Below are positions 1 through 11,599 of a stretch of 64,000 nt of DNA, in pieces. The DNA lies in NCBI RefSeq assembly GCF_000003815.2, contig NC_049982.1, positions 18,130,246 to 18,194,245 of the forward strand. The letters run 5' to 3'. Origin of the DNA: Branchiostoma floridae (Eukaryota > Chordata > Leptocardii > Amphioxiformes > Branchiostomatidae). A program made the translations under genes and the position numbers. The notes under the pieces are model-generated. The model was not told the origin of the DNA, searched no databases, and was given only the letters and a program-made list of their open reading frames with translations. Position 1 is the first letter of the stretch. Every line of letters starts with the position of its first letter.

Positions 1-1150
1 TATGTTAATACTTGTAAAATTCTTTATTTCCGGGGCTTGCTTGGGCAATATGCTCTAATACATAGGTGCACCAGTTCCAAGGGTGGTATAGATTACTGTA
101 CGTACATGTGAACGTGAATATCACGATGTATGATATCCAGCACATATAACATAATAGAATACTAGTATATAACGTTGCAGTCCAAATTTAGATACGTTAT
201 TTTCCTCTGCACAAAGATTATTAATGCTTTCTTCATGTATCTATCTCTACTCAAATGATCGTTCAAGAAAGCATTCATTCCCTACCAACGGTTCAACAGA
301 CGAGGGAAATTATGCAATGATGGTTAAAGACACATTTACGCATCCTCTCCCTAGCAATGACGACTGTTCAATGAAGTCTTCTCTTTAGTTTCACCTTCAG
401 ACCCGTGTATACGGAGTCCCTCTAAACGGACATGTAGAGGAACCAGGGAAGAGAGAGGATCCACTGGATACTAGGAACACCGTTGGGAGATGAGCTTGTA
501 CTGGTCAAACAGAGGTCTCCTTCACAACAGAGGACACAGACACCAGTACCTGTAGATACAAAGGCATACTTCACAGTCAAAATGATAACCTTCGTTGAGA
601 TGCATTTTCTGGCCTATTTGGTGATAACTACATTGGACTGCAATGTTGTTTTTTTATTGACTGGTCTTAGATTAATACAAGAATGATGTTGTTTATTTTC
701 ACCTACAAAATACATGCTTAGTCATACCAAGATGAAGACTTGACTTAGGGTTGTATCTAGCATTGTAGGGTTTGCAACCAGTTTCCTTTAACATCTAGTG
801 CCAACTCTAAACTGGGCTTCCACATTATACCACATCAGTAAGTACAATATTGATTAGAGGACGAATGATACAGAATATCCTGACTAACCGTCTTCCACCG
901 GACACTGGCAACCAGTAGAGAGGGCACAACTCCTGCTGAAACTTGTGATGTTGCCATCATCCAAGAAATAGGAACTCTATACGCATGCAAAAAAGAATGC
1001 TCAGTAAGTACTCCACATCCAATGTTATTTGGCATATCTCTGAGTAAAGAAAATGACAAATTCCAAGTGGAAATTCCTATTGAAGTTCACACAGCAGTCG
1101 TGCAAATCATCAAAATATCAAATGTACAAAATACTGTTAGGAGTAATTAC
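1..1150. other. Intergenic, nothing recognised
   Basis: AT-rich non-coding sequence. No ORF here has domain-like content or a consistent splice frame. A cysteine-containing frame near 900-1005 ends at a GTAAGT donor, but it has an in-frame stop upstream and no usable acceptor, so I do not call it an exon. Confidence 0.5.
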
Positions 1151-1182
1151 CTCCATGAAATGTCATGGAGGTTCTAGTTTAT

Positions 1183-1227
1183 CCTGCGTTTGTGTGTCTG
1201 TGTGTGTGTTTGTGTATGTGTGTGTAA
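1183..1227. repeat. TG-rich microsatellite
   Basis: Imperfect TG/TGTGTT dinucleotide tract at the left edge of the modular repeat that follows. No other function is visible. Confidence 0.8.
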
Positions 1228-2230
1228 ACAAGATAACTCAAGAACGGTTGGGCGGATTGGTTTCATACTTGGTGTGTTGGTAGTGTGTGATGAAAGCTGA
1301 AAATGATTAGATTTTGGGCCCCCTATCGGCTCCCCTTGGTACTGCAGCGCAACTTCCGGTTTTGCTATCACGGTGTTCCGAACATGCTATGGTCACGATT
1401 TTTAAGTATTAGATAGCTCTTGTGCTCAGGAAGAAATGACATATGTTTGAAGTTTGAGCCCCCTAGTGTCTAGTTTGGGGATAGCAGGGGCATTTTTGTC
1501 AAAAATTTCTGAAGAGGATAACTCAAGAAGGGAACAACGGATTTTCATGATTTTTGGTGTGTTGGTACCTTAGACAATGTTGTACAAGATAAAATACCAA
1601 TTATGCAAAATAGGACTACATTTGCATAATTAATGACAATATTCTATCATAGCAGTTTTTTCAATGTATCTCTTGTTCCAGATATGCTATAGTCTTGACA
1701 TTTTGGTGGTAGATAGCTTTCAGTGCCATGGTGGGGCAAGTTTCAGTCCCCTAACATTCAATTTTGGAACTGCAGGGGCGTTTTTGTCAAGACATTCCAA
1801 AGAGGATAACTGAAGAAAGGATTGACGGATTGGCATCATATTAGGCATGCGGGTACCTTAGGCAAAGATGTTCATAATGATATACATGTTATGCAAATGA
1901 GAGCTTAATTTGCATAATTAATGAGGAAATTGTATAATTCAATTGTTTTCAATAACTGGACTTCAATAAATGTAACACATGTTAATTATGATGGGTGGAA
2001 TATAAGCAGATACCAAATATGGTAATGAGGAACTTATTACCATATTTATGTAAAATGCATTATTTGCATAATTTAGGTAAAAATTCAAAACCGCTTTATG
2101 ATTGATGATGGGAATTTTATAATTGTGACATGTGTACGTTAGTCAATGATGAACAACACCATGCATAAATTATGTTAATGTGTTAGTCAATTGCATGAAA
2201 TTTACGAAAGCTCTCAATTTTCATGAAGGT
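1228..2230 (+). repeat. Modular dispersed repeat, about 285-bp units
   Basis: Three diverged units each open with GATAACTCAAGAA or GATAACTGAAGAA (starts at 1232, 1517 and 1805, spacing 285 and 288). Each continues with a conserved 'acggatt..tcat..ttggtgtgttggtacc' stretch and then 'tatgcaaat..ttgcataattaatga'. The same modules occur inverted at 14.7-15.8 kb, so this is an interspersed family rather than a local duplication. No ORF or clear terminal repeat was found. The class is unknown. Confidence 0.75.
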
Positions 2231-4724
2231 ATGAGGTCGCCGAACTCTAGTATATAGATATATTTTATCGATAATGGACCTGTGTCCAGAGAGAGTATAC
2301 ATACATTATTCATGCCGTTACCATGGCGCAACCTTAAGGACACGCCCAACAACAACGTTAACGGTTTCAGATGAAAAGAAAGTGACTAATGGCAAACAGA
2401 ATATACTTCTCCATTGATCTTTTCTCTGTTTTGTGTCTAAAACACATACGTGCAAAAACAACATGCAGACTTCTAGTAGGGCGCGCGAGTACTGTAGGCT
2501 ACGCTCACCGCACAGCGATCCAGGCCTGAACTACAGTCCGTCTGAGAGGCGTTGGCGGGAAGGATTGTGGGATTATTCTGGCAAGCGCCCCCAATGCCGG
2601 AACAGGAGTAACAGCGAAGTGCATCTGTGGGAGCTGGAGTCATAGTAGGAGGTTCATGTCGATGACTTAAGTAGTACCAAGGAGGTTATATAGACAATAG
2701 AAACACCTTTCAGATTTTGAAAATTCCGTAGCTTCATTTACAGCTTGGCTGACATATATGAAATACACCCACACAGTGGAATCAGCCAATGACGAGCGAT
2801 TTTGAAAAAAATTATAGAGCTCAGATTTTTAAGCTTATTTGGTCTCTGTCTCACCACTGCACTTTTTATTTCATGGAATGTACTTTGTTTTGTTAGCTTG
2901 TGTGAAATAAAAAATACAAAGACTTGATGATTATGAAGGAAATGTTATACCACGGAAGTATAGGATTAACGTGATTTTACAACTGAAGAACCTTGAGGTA
3001 GCAAATGCCATTAAGTGTACCCTAAGGCTTTTCTACCACAAAATAATCTGCACCCCAATGATCTGTTCTAAAGAAGCCAAAGCTATACATACATTGAAGC
3101 AAGCAACAAAAGACGATGCAGTACCAATAATCTTTATTGATAAGTTTAAAAAAAGCTAAAAAAAATGATGAGCAATACTAAAAGAATAGTTTGCACGTAC
3201 TATTATCATATGGTTGGTTAGAATATGATTGTGTGAATCTCTAAGGATTCCATTTCAGATATCGTAATCGTTTTTTAAGCTTTAAACATTTAGACATTCA
3301 AACGTTTTAATGTACCTGTCCATAATGTCAACGTATTTGTAAATGCTATAATATTAATTATTCTATGAACTCACCCGCTATGCACATAAGGCTTATCAGT
3401 AAGATGGTCCCAACAGAGCTGCTCACACCTGTACGTAATGCGGTATTCTTCATTCTGCCACTCCTCTCGCCTCTCCTGGTACTTAACACGTAGGTTGGTC
3501 GGTATTCTGTGTGTGCTTTGGTATTTTCTCTATTCTTACAACATGTCCACGTGTGATTTATGTTAGGTTTCCGCCCCTAATAGTGCTTTTGCGTGCTGAG
3601 CTCATTTAAGGCGTGGTTGTTCATAAAACATTTTTTACAACAGTAGTTGCGACAGTTTAGGGGTTGTAGAAACGCATTCATTGATCAAAATGTCATTAGG
3701 TATTGTCACGCAATCTCCTGGGCAACCCTGTTTCTTCTAAGCTAACAATGCCGAATACAAGGTAAACTGTAAAATCAAAATGTCGTATTGCCCGGAAGCC
3801 CCTAGACTAGAGAGTCACTGGACCAGATCGACTCACTAACATACGTACGCCACAGCGTAACAGCTTCCACCGACACCACACTATTTTCATTCAGTAGAGG
3901 GAGACATCAACATAATTTGTATTTGGTACCGCCCTAGCCATCTGCATTTTTAATGGCGACCTCCATATGTGTCATCTGTGTCTTTTGTGTTAGTAGCGGC
4001 CACAAGGACGTAACAATCACGTAGGCATTGACCAATCTTATAGGCCACGGTACAAATGCCATATTTTGTACCAGAGAGGGGTTTAACTGTTATGATAAGA
4101 AGCCGACACGACAGCTCCTTTTTTCCATTCTCGATCAAAGTGTCACGAGAAGTTTTTTTATTATATTCTTTAATTCACGGACAGGGACCTGACCATCTGT
4201 TAAACTTGTTTACATGATATATGCTATAGGGCATGCCTAACTTATATCAGCGCTTACTGAAACAACCATGATGGATGACAAGGATATCGCGTTAGATTTT
4301 CGTCTCTTATGCAGCCTAAAAGTTGTTACTTTTAGGTGGACTTCAAGCAGACTCAGCCTCCATATAGATTCATGAGCGCTTCGTGCTCATTTGCCTACAT
4401 AGGTTTTCTTGAACTTGCTAAGCACGATTGGAAACTACTATACTGTGAGTGAAACACTATTTCTGATGCCTGATGTCTGACGTGTTGTTTAGAATATAGC
4501 ACAACTGTGTATATTTAAAGCACTCACTTCAAATTCGGCGGAAAATGACCTTCTTGTACGTTAACTGGAAATTCTTACTACACCTATAGCGATCGACCAT
4601 ATAGAGATCAGACTACATTTCATAAGGCACACCGGGAATGCCAAGCTACGCCTATCCCCTGTCTATCACATCGTTTACTAACTGGCACCCTGCCATTCGT
4701 TGAAACCTTGACCAATCATCTGCC
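2231..4724. other. Intergenic, nothing recognised
   Basis: Sequence downstream of the minus-strand Ly6 gene, so part may be its 3' untranslated region. A minus-strand AATAAA lies near 4155. Short ORFs (2433-2645, 2971-3159, 3950-4138) show no domains or splice context. Confidence 0.4.
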
Positions 4725-4858
4725 TCATTGCTTTCCAGCGATGAACATTGACAAGATGGCTGCCGCGAGCAGGGCGACCATGCCCTGGGCCTGCGCAGTA
4801 GAGGAACCGCTGGTGTTGCACCTGTCAGTAGAGCAGCATCTCTTACAAGCCCCGGTAT
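4725..4858 (-). CDS. Ly6/uPAR gene exon 4 (last coding exon)
   Basis: Acceptor CCCTGCAG|AT, entered in phase 1 from exon 3. Encodes the last four LU cysteines (CKRCCSTDRCN) and the GPI signal, ending at TGA (4727-4725). Confidence 0.9.
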
Positions 4859-7374
4859 CTGCAGGGATAAAGGTAACGAATCAAATGAAAGACCTTTATT
4901 GTGCATTCATATGCCTCGACGGGCTAGGTACATGTCACTGATAACAGACATATGCAGAAAAGCAATAAGATAACATGCATTGGCATAATACCGGCCGTAA
5001 GACTTATACCGGCCGATAAAAAATAATGGAATTTAAAGAGATCTACACATGCAACAATAGTTATTTCTGAGGTGTGCACACTTCAGACATCTAGGTGTCC
5101 AATACATCATTTACAAAGCATCGATAACAATGCATTCGAAGACAACAAGGCCAAAAGTTTTCAGTATCTTTTTCGGGGTAGGCAGCTCGTCGTGGGACAA
5201 ACACACTGTCACGTTCATCGCCAGATTTGTAGATCATAATTACACATGCTCATGGCACAAGACGAACATGATTCAACAACAATCTTGAATTTCTGTTGGT
5301 GACCTACAACTCATATAAAAGTGTGAAGAACCGTTGCATAATAGCCCGGATCTACGACTGAATGGGCAAAATTGAACGTACGCAGCCATTTTCCCGCCAT
5401 TTTTATATTTACGCTAGCAGTGAAGTGTTACGTCACAGCGGTTGTGCCGGACAGAAGTTAAATGAAAATTCTTGACAGTATACGTCCGTTTTCTCATGAC
5501 ATTTTGTATGCTCATGCAGGTTTATGTTTTATGCATTAACTAACAGAAAAGGAAGGAACATGGAGGATGTATAAAGGTACATAGCGACAGTTAATTGTGC
5601 CGTGTTTCTTCCGGCCGGTATTTTGTACCCCCTCCCAACCATGCGCCCGTTCGCCGTGTAATTCCGCGGCGTGTTACAATTACAATATTACGCTTTTAGC
5701 AGGACAAGAGTGGCAGAAAAGTTACACAGAAGAAGTGGCAAGGGTAACCTATAACAGCAACATGTAACTGGAGAAAATGATGCGTTGACAATTTGTCAAA
5801 TCAGTATGGCTAGAGAAATCGTCGTAAACGTACCGGTATTATGATAATAGATGTTACAATGTAATTATTGGAAGGTGCTAAGCTAACAGGATGGTCAACA
5901 TCTTCTCACTCCTTTGTAAAAGTGTATATATAGGAACAGATAATGTTTGATATAAAGTGTTAATCTAGGCGCATCAAAAATAGAAATTTATCCATCGTAT
6001 TAAGATGTTTAATATGGGAACTCTTTTATGATATTGTTATAAAGTACAATTCGTTCCTTCTGGTACAATTTACAGTGCAAGATAAAATGCTGTTTATCTT
6101 CTACCTGTTGTACGTTCTTTACTAATAGAGTATTCGTTTAAAGTTCGACTGGTCTTCATGGTTCAACAACAAGAGTAGAACATCTTCAGTAAATCTACGT
6201 TTGACGAAAAGGATATGATATCTGGTTTCTTCGAACAAAATCTCATAGAGTTCACCCAGTGGTCACAGAGGAGAATAGAGAGTGTGTTTGTGTGGAAAAA
6301 CTCACCTCCTGCAAGGCAGACACAAGCGACGGAGGTGGCACATCCCCGACTGAACGTCACATAGTCACCATTCAGCTTACTGTAGGTGACCTGTCAAGGA
6401 AAAAAAGAATTCCCATTACTCTTACAAACCACCCTAGGCTTTTTACAGATTATAGTAATTCAGAAAGACGACATATGTGTACAGAAGAAAGAGCTTCAGT
6501 TTGCTTCTTGAGATTAACTTGCTAGTTTTCAGCTACCCCTGTATCACTTTAGCTAGATTAGGGCAAGACCGTTGTGTGTTCATTGTTCCGCTCCCGAAGG
6601 TCGCTACTCGCCAAAAAGTAGCGACCTTCGGGAGCGGCCCAAAGCGAACAAGGCTGGACTCCAGGCTACGTCTATATGCCCCATAAGTAGCCGCTTACTA
6701 CAGCTCTCCCATAGTCAGCAATTCCCGTCCGCACACGTACGCAAGCCTGAATTACAGTATGAGTCTTTACAGTAGGCGAAAACAAGATCTACTTACGGCA
6801 CATCTAGTGTTCAGACCACCGCAGGTCTCCGTGTTGTTGTTCAGGCTCTGATAATTCTTGACGCAGTCATCGCCGGTTCCGTCACACATGTAACACACCA
6901 AGGCTGAGCCTGCGGTGGGAGGAACTCATGTTAGACGTCTGGGTAGCACGAAATGCTACCACTAGAGTAGTTTTGTTTTCTTCTGCAGGCTCCTGAATCC
7001 TGTTTTAAAGATATTGTCTTTGCTGCGATTGCATTAGCTAGCAGATCACTGCGCTCTTAAGACTTTATGGATATGGATTGTTTGCTTTTCAAATCTTTCA
7101 TATTCTGCGTGAATCGTACTTGGAGCTTTATTTGCTTTTTCCTTCTCCTTTTACGCGCAGTAACAGTAGAGTGTAAAACCCCGTTAAACAAAGGATTTCA
7201 TCTTCCTATGGTGAAAAGCGTTCCTATATAAATTTCGTAAGTTTGAAGATATTAGGGCGTGTATGTATCAGACAATGAAGAAATCTTAAGTATACTAAGT
7301 AGTTATATCACTTTTTTGCACTTACCAGATGCGACAAGAGTCCCCAGCAGAATCAGAACAACTTTGCTATCCAT
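4725..7374 (-). CDS. GPI-anchored Ly6/uPAR-domain (three-finger) protein, 4 exons
   Basis: The four minus-strand exons read a signal peptide (MDSKVVLILLGTLVAS), one LU domain and a GPI-attachment tail. The domain shows the family hallmarks: it opens LVCYMCD, has a mid-domain VTYSKLNGDYVTFSRGC strand, and closes CKRCCSTDRCN, the CC..D.CN signature. After the final CN comes a small-residue stretch (TSGSS) and a hydrophobic tail (MVALLAAAILSMFIAG) ending in GKQ, as expected for GPI transfer. The product is about 125 residues, normal for single-domain Ly6 proteins, and would sit on the outer cell surface. The ligand cannot be inferred. The exon 2-3 and 3-4 junctions are in frame. The exon 1-2 junction is one base out of phase (see findings), so the model has either an assembly error, a missed splice form or a real lesion. 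Confidence 0.85.
6306..6390 (-). CDS. Ly6/uPAR gene exon 3
   Basis: Acceptor TTGACAG|GTC and donor GGAG|GTGAGT. The exon is 85 nt, phase 0 in and phase 1 out. Encodes the VTYSKLNG..RGCATSVACVC segment, the central strands of the three-finger fold. Confidence 0.9.
6588..6637. repeat. Perfect 21-bp inverted repeat with 8-nt loop
   Basis: The arms 6588-6608 and 6617-6637 are exact reverse complements around a CGCCAAAA loop. They lie in intron 2 of the Ly6 gene. The stem is GC-rich and begins CCGCTCCCGAAGG. It could be a snap-back element remnant or an RNA hairpin. No coding role. Confidence 0.9.
6797..6910 (-). CDS. Ly6/uPAR gene exon 2 (first LU-domain exon)
   Basis: Acceptor CCACCGCAG|GCTCAG and donor TGTGCC|GTAAGT. 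114 nt read as 38 whole codons, giving AQPLVCYMCDGTGDDC... and ending ...LNTRCA. A run of three T (minus strand) before GGTGTG makes the frame phase 0 at the acceptor, whereas exon 1 leaves in phase 1. Confidence 0.85.
7326..7374 (-). CDS. Ly6/uPAR gene exon 1 (signal peptide)
   Basis: ATG at 7374. Sixteen codons give MDSKVVLILLGTLVAS plus one base, then a consensus donor G|GTAAGT. A charged n-region followed by a hydrophobic core is typical of a secretory signal. Its phase-1 exit does not match the phase-0 start of exon 2. Confidence 0.75.
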
Positions 7375-7459
7375 GGCGTTGCTTCACGCAGCAATCCTCA
7401 GCACAGCCGGCTCAGCTTGTTCAAATGACGACAATGTTGTTGACAACAGATTGTCCAGA

Positions 7460-7465
7460 CTTATA
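7460..7465 (-). promoter_or_regulatory. TATA-like box of the Ly6/uPAR gene
   Basis: TATAAG on the minus strand, about 90 bp before the ATG at 7374. A start site 30 bp downstream would leave a short 5' leader. Inferred from position only. Confidence 0.4.
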
Positions 7466-7466
7466 C

Positions 7467-9492
7467 CACCACACCTGGTAACATCACTGTGCATGATTGC
7501 ACAGCCCCATTGTCTACAAGGTCTTGATATCATGTTTTGGACACCGATGTGTTGAATATTTTATGAGATAAAATTGTTCTTCGTTGGAAAGTGGAGCCTG
7601 GCATTGTTCCCTGTATGGCGTTGGCAGGTAAACGTCGTGTAGAAGGACAGACATGATGGTTGATGAACGGGCAACATGAATTATCAATGACGCTTGTATG
7701 GTACAGAAAGGTCGCGGTGACAATTATCTCTCGAAGGGCATGTTCACAGGGTAATCATAGGTATGAATGTAAAGAAAATATATATGTACGAATAAAGATT
7801 TTATGATTCGAACATTCAGACGTCTCTTTTAATCAGCTTCTCGGTTCATGATTTACTGCAGAACTTTAGGTGAACGCTGATGATGTTGTAAGCTTTGAAA
7901 ATAAGATGTATGTGAAGGCTTGGGCCCGGCGGAAGTGGGGGTGGGCGGTGACATGATATTTTGTTTTATTCCTATTGACATCAAGTTGATGTATTTGTTT
8001 CAGTTCTCCATGTTAAGACAGCCCTTTCGTACTTTTTCGTTTCCATGGCGTCATGTAAACCACACAGCCCAGATTGACAGAATGCAAATACATGTATGTG
8101 TGATACTTGCAAGAGGCAGCCATGTACTACATAAGACCTGTGGAAATGTTGAAAACAGGAAGAACAAAAGATAAATCTATTCTAATATCAATGTATTCCT
8201 GTCAACACTGTTCGTTTCGTGTTATCGTTCAAGTGTAAGTAATTCTAACACAGAAGAGAAGTAGTCGTACTTTGTGTAGTGAACCAAGGACAACTCCACA
8301 TGGAGAAAAAACAACAGCTGATAGATACCCGATCCCCCAGTGTCTGTAGACTGTGGGAATTACTATACCTTATGGAGAGACAGTACTGCGGATTCCGTAC
8401 GTACAAAGTAGGAGGACGATTGTGTCTAACTCCCTAACGGTTTACATATAACTATCGCTAGGCTCTTAAATCGTAAATCAAGTACAGGAGGGATATCTGT
8501 GAATGTGCTAAGTAACAAGTTAACGGCCTGACACAAGGAGCGACGGCTGGCACGTAACCACTCGTAACTATGTTTGGTATCTTGTTATCAACTAACAAAA
8601 GACCAGAGGGCTGTCAGAAATACTTCGGGGGGGGGGGGGGGGTGTTTCCAAGTGAAAGTCCATGACTTTGTCTAACAAAACATGTGAAGGGATTACACAT
8701 TACAACATAACATGACAGAACATGGTCCCACTACAATCATATTTCTGATTTATTTCAAAGGCAATGTTGACATGTGAAGCCCATATTTTGCTTGCAAGGA
8801 AGGTTTATAAAGGTCTGTAACGAATCATCTACTTAACTATTCAAAATGTCATGAGGTAACCAACTGCAGCATATGTTGATGTGGCAAACGTTCCGGACGT
8901 CATTGTTATTTCTATGTCGTACCAGTATTTCTCGCTAGGTGTCCCTGGTGTAACTTCTAATTGGGCCACATCAAGTTAACTTTTCGATGATATGGATAAA
9001 CTTAATCTAATGCGAGGGCCCAAAAAACAAATTTTGAAGATGATTCTACACAAATGAGAATATAACTGCCTTATCATTGTTAATGTGGGCTTTTATATCA
9101 GGTATCTGGCAAAGTAAATGATAATCAATAAAACTGATACAATTCATACCGATGTCACACTTTCCGGCAGTGGACGATGTAGCTAAAACCTAAACAGAAC
9201 ACAGTAGCATCTACGTTGCAATAACCACTAGAACGTCTTCTTGCGATTCAAGGTTTATTTTACATTTGTCAAAACAGTCCTATCAGATCAACCAACTTAC
9301 CCAACTGAAATGTAGGAATCTCAAATGAAAAGGTTTATTTTCTTTCGTTGCCTGACTAGTTTCCCTTTTCAATCACTTTTTTTGTTTGTTTCAGAACTGA
9401 ATTGACAAACGTACTGCTTGTTTAAGAATTGTTTACAGCTTAAGTCTGAGTTCCATGGCACATAGGTTCGTCGTTAACGTTTGGTTCCGTGT
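7467..9492. other. Intergenic, nothing recognised
   Basis: Lies between the Ly6 gene promoter and the 3' end of the calcitonin-family gene. Holds a G homopolymer (about 8627-8642). Minus-strand AATAAA signals near 9253 and 9333 may serve the calcitonin-family gene. No exons seen. Confidence 0.45.
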
Positions 9493-9640
9493 TCAGTGAT
9501 CGTCCTCCTCAGCAGACCTCCTCTTGCGGCCGGGGCTGTAGGGGTTCGCGGTGTCGGTCCTCTGGTTGTCCATGGCGAGCTCGTGGGCCAGCTTTTGGTT
9601 GAAGCAGGTCAGTGTTGAGCAGTCTCTCTTTCTGATACCC
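9493..9640 (-). CDS. CTFP precursor exon with mature hormone
   Basis: Acceptor ATGGTAG|G. Encodes GIRKR, the hormone DCSTLTC...NPYSP, the GRKRR amidation/cleavage site and the C-terminal acidic tail, with TGA at 9495-9493. No second hormone-like exon was found downstream on this strand. Confidence 0.95.
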
Positions 9641-10760
9641 CTACCATAACAAAGACAGAAACATGTGAGTATAGTCTGGAACACAAACTGTTGCCAGGGA
9701 CAAAGACGAGCTCTTCGAAACCAATTCTAACATTAATCCGGGGTATCAGAATATTGCTGCCGAATAATGCAACTGCTGTCCTAGTACTAGTCTAAAGTCG
9801 ATTTCAAGTTACCAAAACAATTGGCTGTTTGAATTCAAAAGAATATTATCTCCGGATCCAGACCACTCTTCTATGTGGTTGATTGCCCTTTTAAACAACA
9901 AAAATTATTGCAACTGCATTCTCTACATGTAACGTTACTACATTTTTATGTAGTACATGTGATATTAGGCAACTACATCATTACATTACACTTCATCATG
10001 ATATTTCCCACAATGCGCAGTTTGTGACCATGGACATGAACATATTGAAATATATCTTCCTCCTCGCATGCGCACAGTTTCTCTGTCTCTAATGGATTTT
10101 GTTGTCCATAGTTTTCTGGTATTGAGCCACTACTATAGTATATTATTGCGGTATATTTCGTTCAGTTGATTTTTGACAGAAAAATCACTACAACATACAA
10201 CAGTTTTCTTTCTGTGATTTGAAAGTGTGAAACCTACGGTCCGAACACCCTCTGTGCGGCCAGCTTCTCAGCAGCCAGTTGGTCCACCTCCCGGATCAGT
10301 GCCGACACGATCCGCCGCATGTCGCTGTTCGTCATGGCCAGCGGGTTGTCGCCGTCATCAGCTGGTCTGCAGGAGAACAACACGGCTCATGTCAGTAATC
10401 ATATAATGCTCACTCAGATGTAAACTTATATTTCTTTACAAGGCACCACTAATCATTTGAGAGTGTATTAGTCTAGAGTGCATTCAGAAGGCTTGTGATG
10501 AAGACCAGAAATATACTGGTAAAGCTGCACAAAAGTTGAACAAAAAGCATAAATAGTAAATATACACAACACGATATGACATTTTTCTTTTGTAGAATTG
10601 TCCAAATTGAAACACATTACGATGCAATATATTTTGCTGTAACGTTATATCACTTATTGTAGTATACATCGCCTGTGTACCTTGGTAAGGCCCCCACGTG
10701 GTCCGTGCCCCAGAACACGACCACGCACACGGTGAGAGCGGCCACGGTGTTGACTAGCAT
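9493..10760 (-). CDS. Calcitonin-family peptide (CTFP) precursor, 3 coding exons
   Basis: The three exons join in frame (phase 2 at both junctions) into a precursor of about 118 residues. It has a signal peptide (MLVNTVAALTVCVVVFW..), an acidic/helical propeptide, a KR cleavage site, one hormone, an amidation-plus-cleavage motif GRKRR and a short acidic tail ending EEDDH. The hormone is 31 residues. It starts DCSTLTC, so a Cys2-Cys7 disulfide ring is expected, and ends NPYSP before the amide-donor Gly. The proline-amide C terminus is as in calcitonin and insect DH31, while the ring spacing is as in CGRP. Family knowledge: such peptides signal through calcitonin-receptor-like class B GPCRs with RAMPs. 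I recognise it as one of the amphioxus CTFP precursors but do not assign its number. The coding exon is preceded by an acceptor 2 nt before ATG, so a noncoding first exon must lie further upstream. Confidence 0.95.
10238..10366 (-). CDS. CTFP precursor propeptide exon
   Basis: Acceptor CTCCTGCAG|ACC and donor GGACC|GTAGGT. 129 nt, phase 2 in and out. Encodes ADDGDNPLAMTNSDMRR followed by an amphipathic helix-like stretch to QRVFGP. Joins in frame on both sides. Confidence 0.95.
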
Positions 10761-10762
10761 GT
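10681..10762 (-). CDS. CTFP precursor signal-peptide exon
   Basis: Acceptor TGCCCACAG|AC, ATG at 10760, donor CCAAG|GTACAC. Encodes a hydrophobic signal (VAALTVCVVVFWG) ending near HVGA|LPRP, a plausible signal-peptidase site. Confidence 0.93.
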
Positions 10763-11284
10763 CTGTGGGCACAAGGATCAAAATGAATAATTCACCAATG
10801 CTGGATATAATGTTGAACCCTGACCAGTCAAATTACTCGTTGTTTTTCATGTAAAAGCACGAAAATGTAAGATGAAACACAAACATCGATGTGAAAATAT
10901 GGAAGCGACCGTTTCCAAAATCTAAAAACTTCCTTCAATAGTCAACGTCAGGAAGTATCGGAATCTATATCTAGCCTACGAGAAATATATTATCTAAAAA
11001 CAGAGGGGACCAAAGTTGTTTTGTTAGAAACATGGTTTGGGGCTATGTTCATTGAAAATGGAATGTAATACAGCACAAGCTGGGGATAGGATCAGGTTGG
11101 ACAAGTTTGTTGAGGAGAGAGGCACGATGTTGAGTACGTACATGACAGTGTGTATATGTGGCTAGTATCCTTCACAAGCAGCCCACAGCTCGTATAGGGC
11201 AACAAATGTGCACACATGTTAGGGATCTTCTTTGGACCTGACGCGTGCCTTATATGTCCTTCTCCGTGACTGTGAAAGGACAGA

Positions 11285-11593
11285 GTTGGACAAGTTTTCT
11301 AAAATTCACTTGTCCTATCGGGCAAGCACATAAAAAATTTACTTGCCCGAACCAAATTTTCACTGGCCCACAAATTCAAATGTCGCTGTTACTAGTATAT
11401 GCATTTTCACTTCCAGCAGAGGAATGCTCTGTTGACCATTGCTTGATGTCATGACTGTAAAAAGTATGTCAAAATTGCACTCACTCAATGGAAAAATCGT
11501 ACTTGCCCTATCAGGCAAGTGGGGTAGGTCATGCACTTGCCCGAACAGCACTTTTACTTGCCCTGGACAATAGGGCTAGTGGACTTGACCAAC
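11285..11593. repeat. 309-bp element with imperfect inverted ends and ACTTGCC motifs
   Basis: Ends read GTTGGACAAGT and, on the opposite strand, GTTGGTCAAGT. Inside are repeated palindromic ACTTGCC..GGCAAGT modules (near 11309, 11341, 11503 and 11535). Looks like a MITE-type element. No ORF of its own. Confidence 0.6.
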
Positions 11594-11599
11594 CCTGAA

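Noticed and set aside
900-1005. Cysteine-containing frame ending at a GTAAGT donor
   Set aside because: An in-frame TGA precedes it and no acceptor lies between the stop and the frame.
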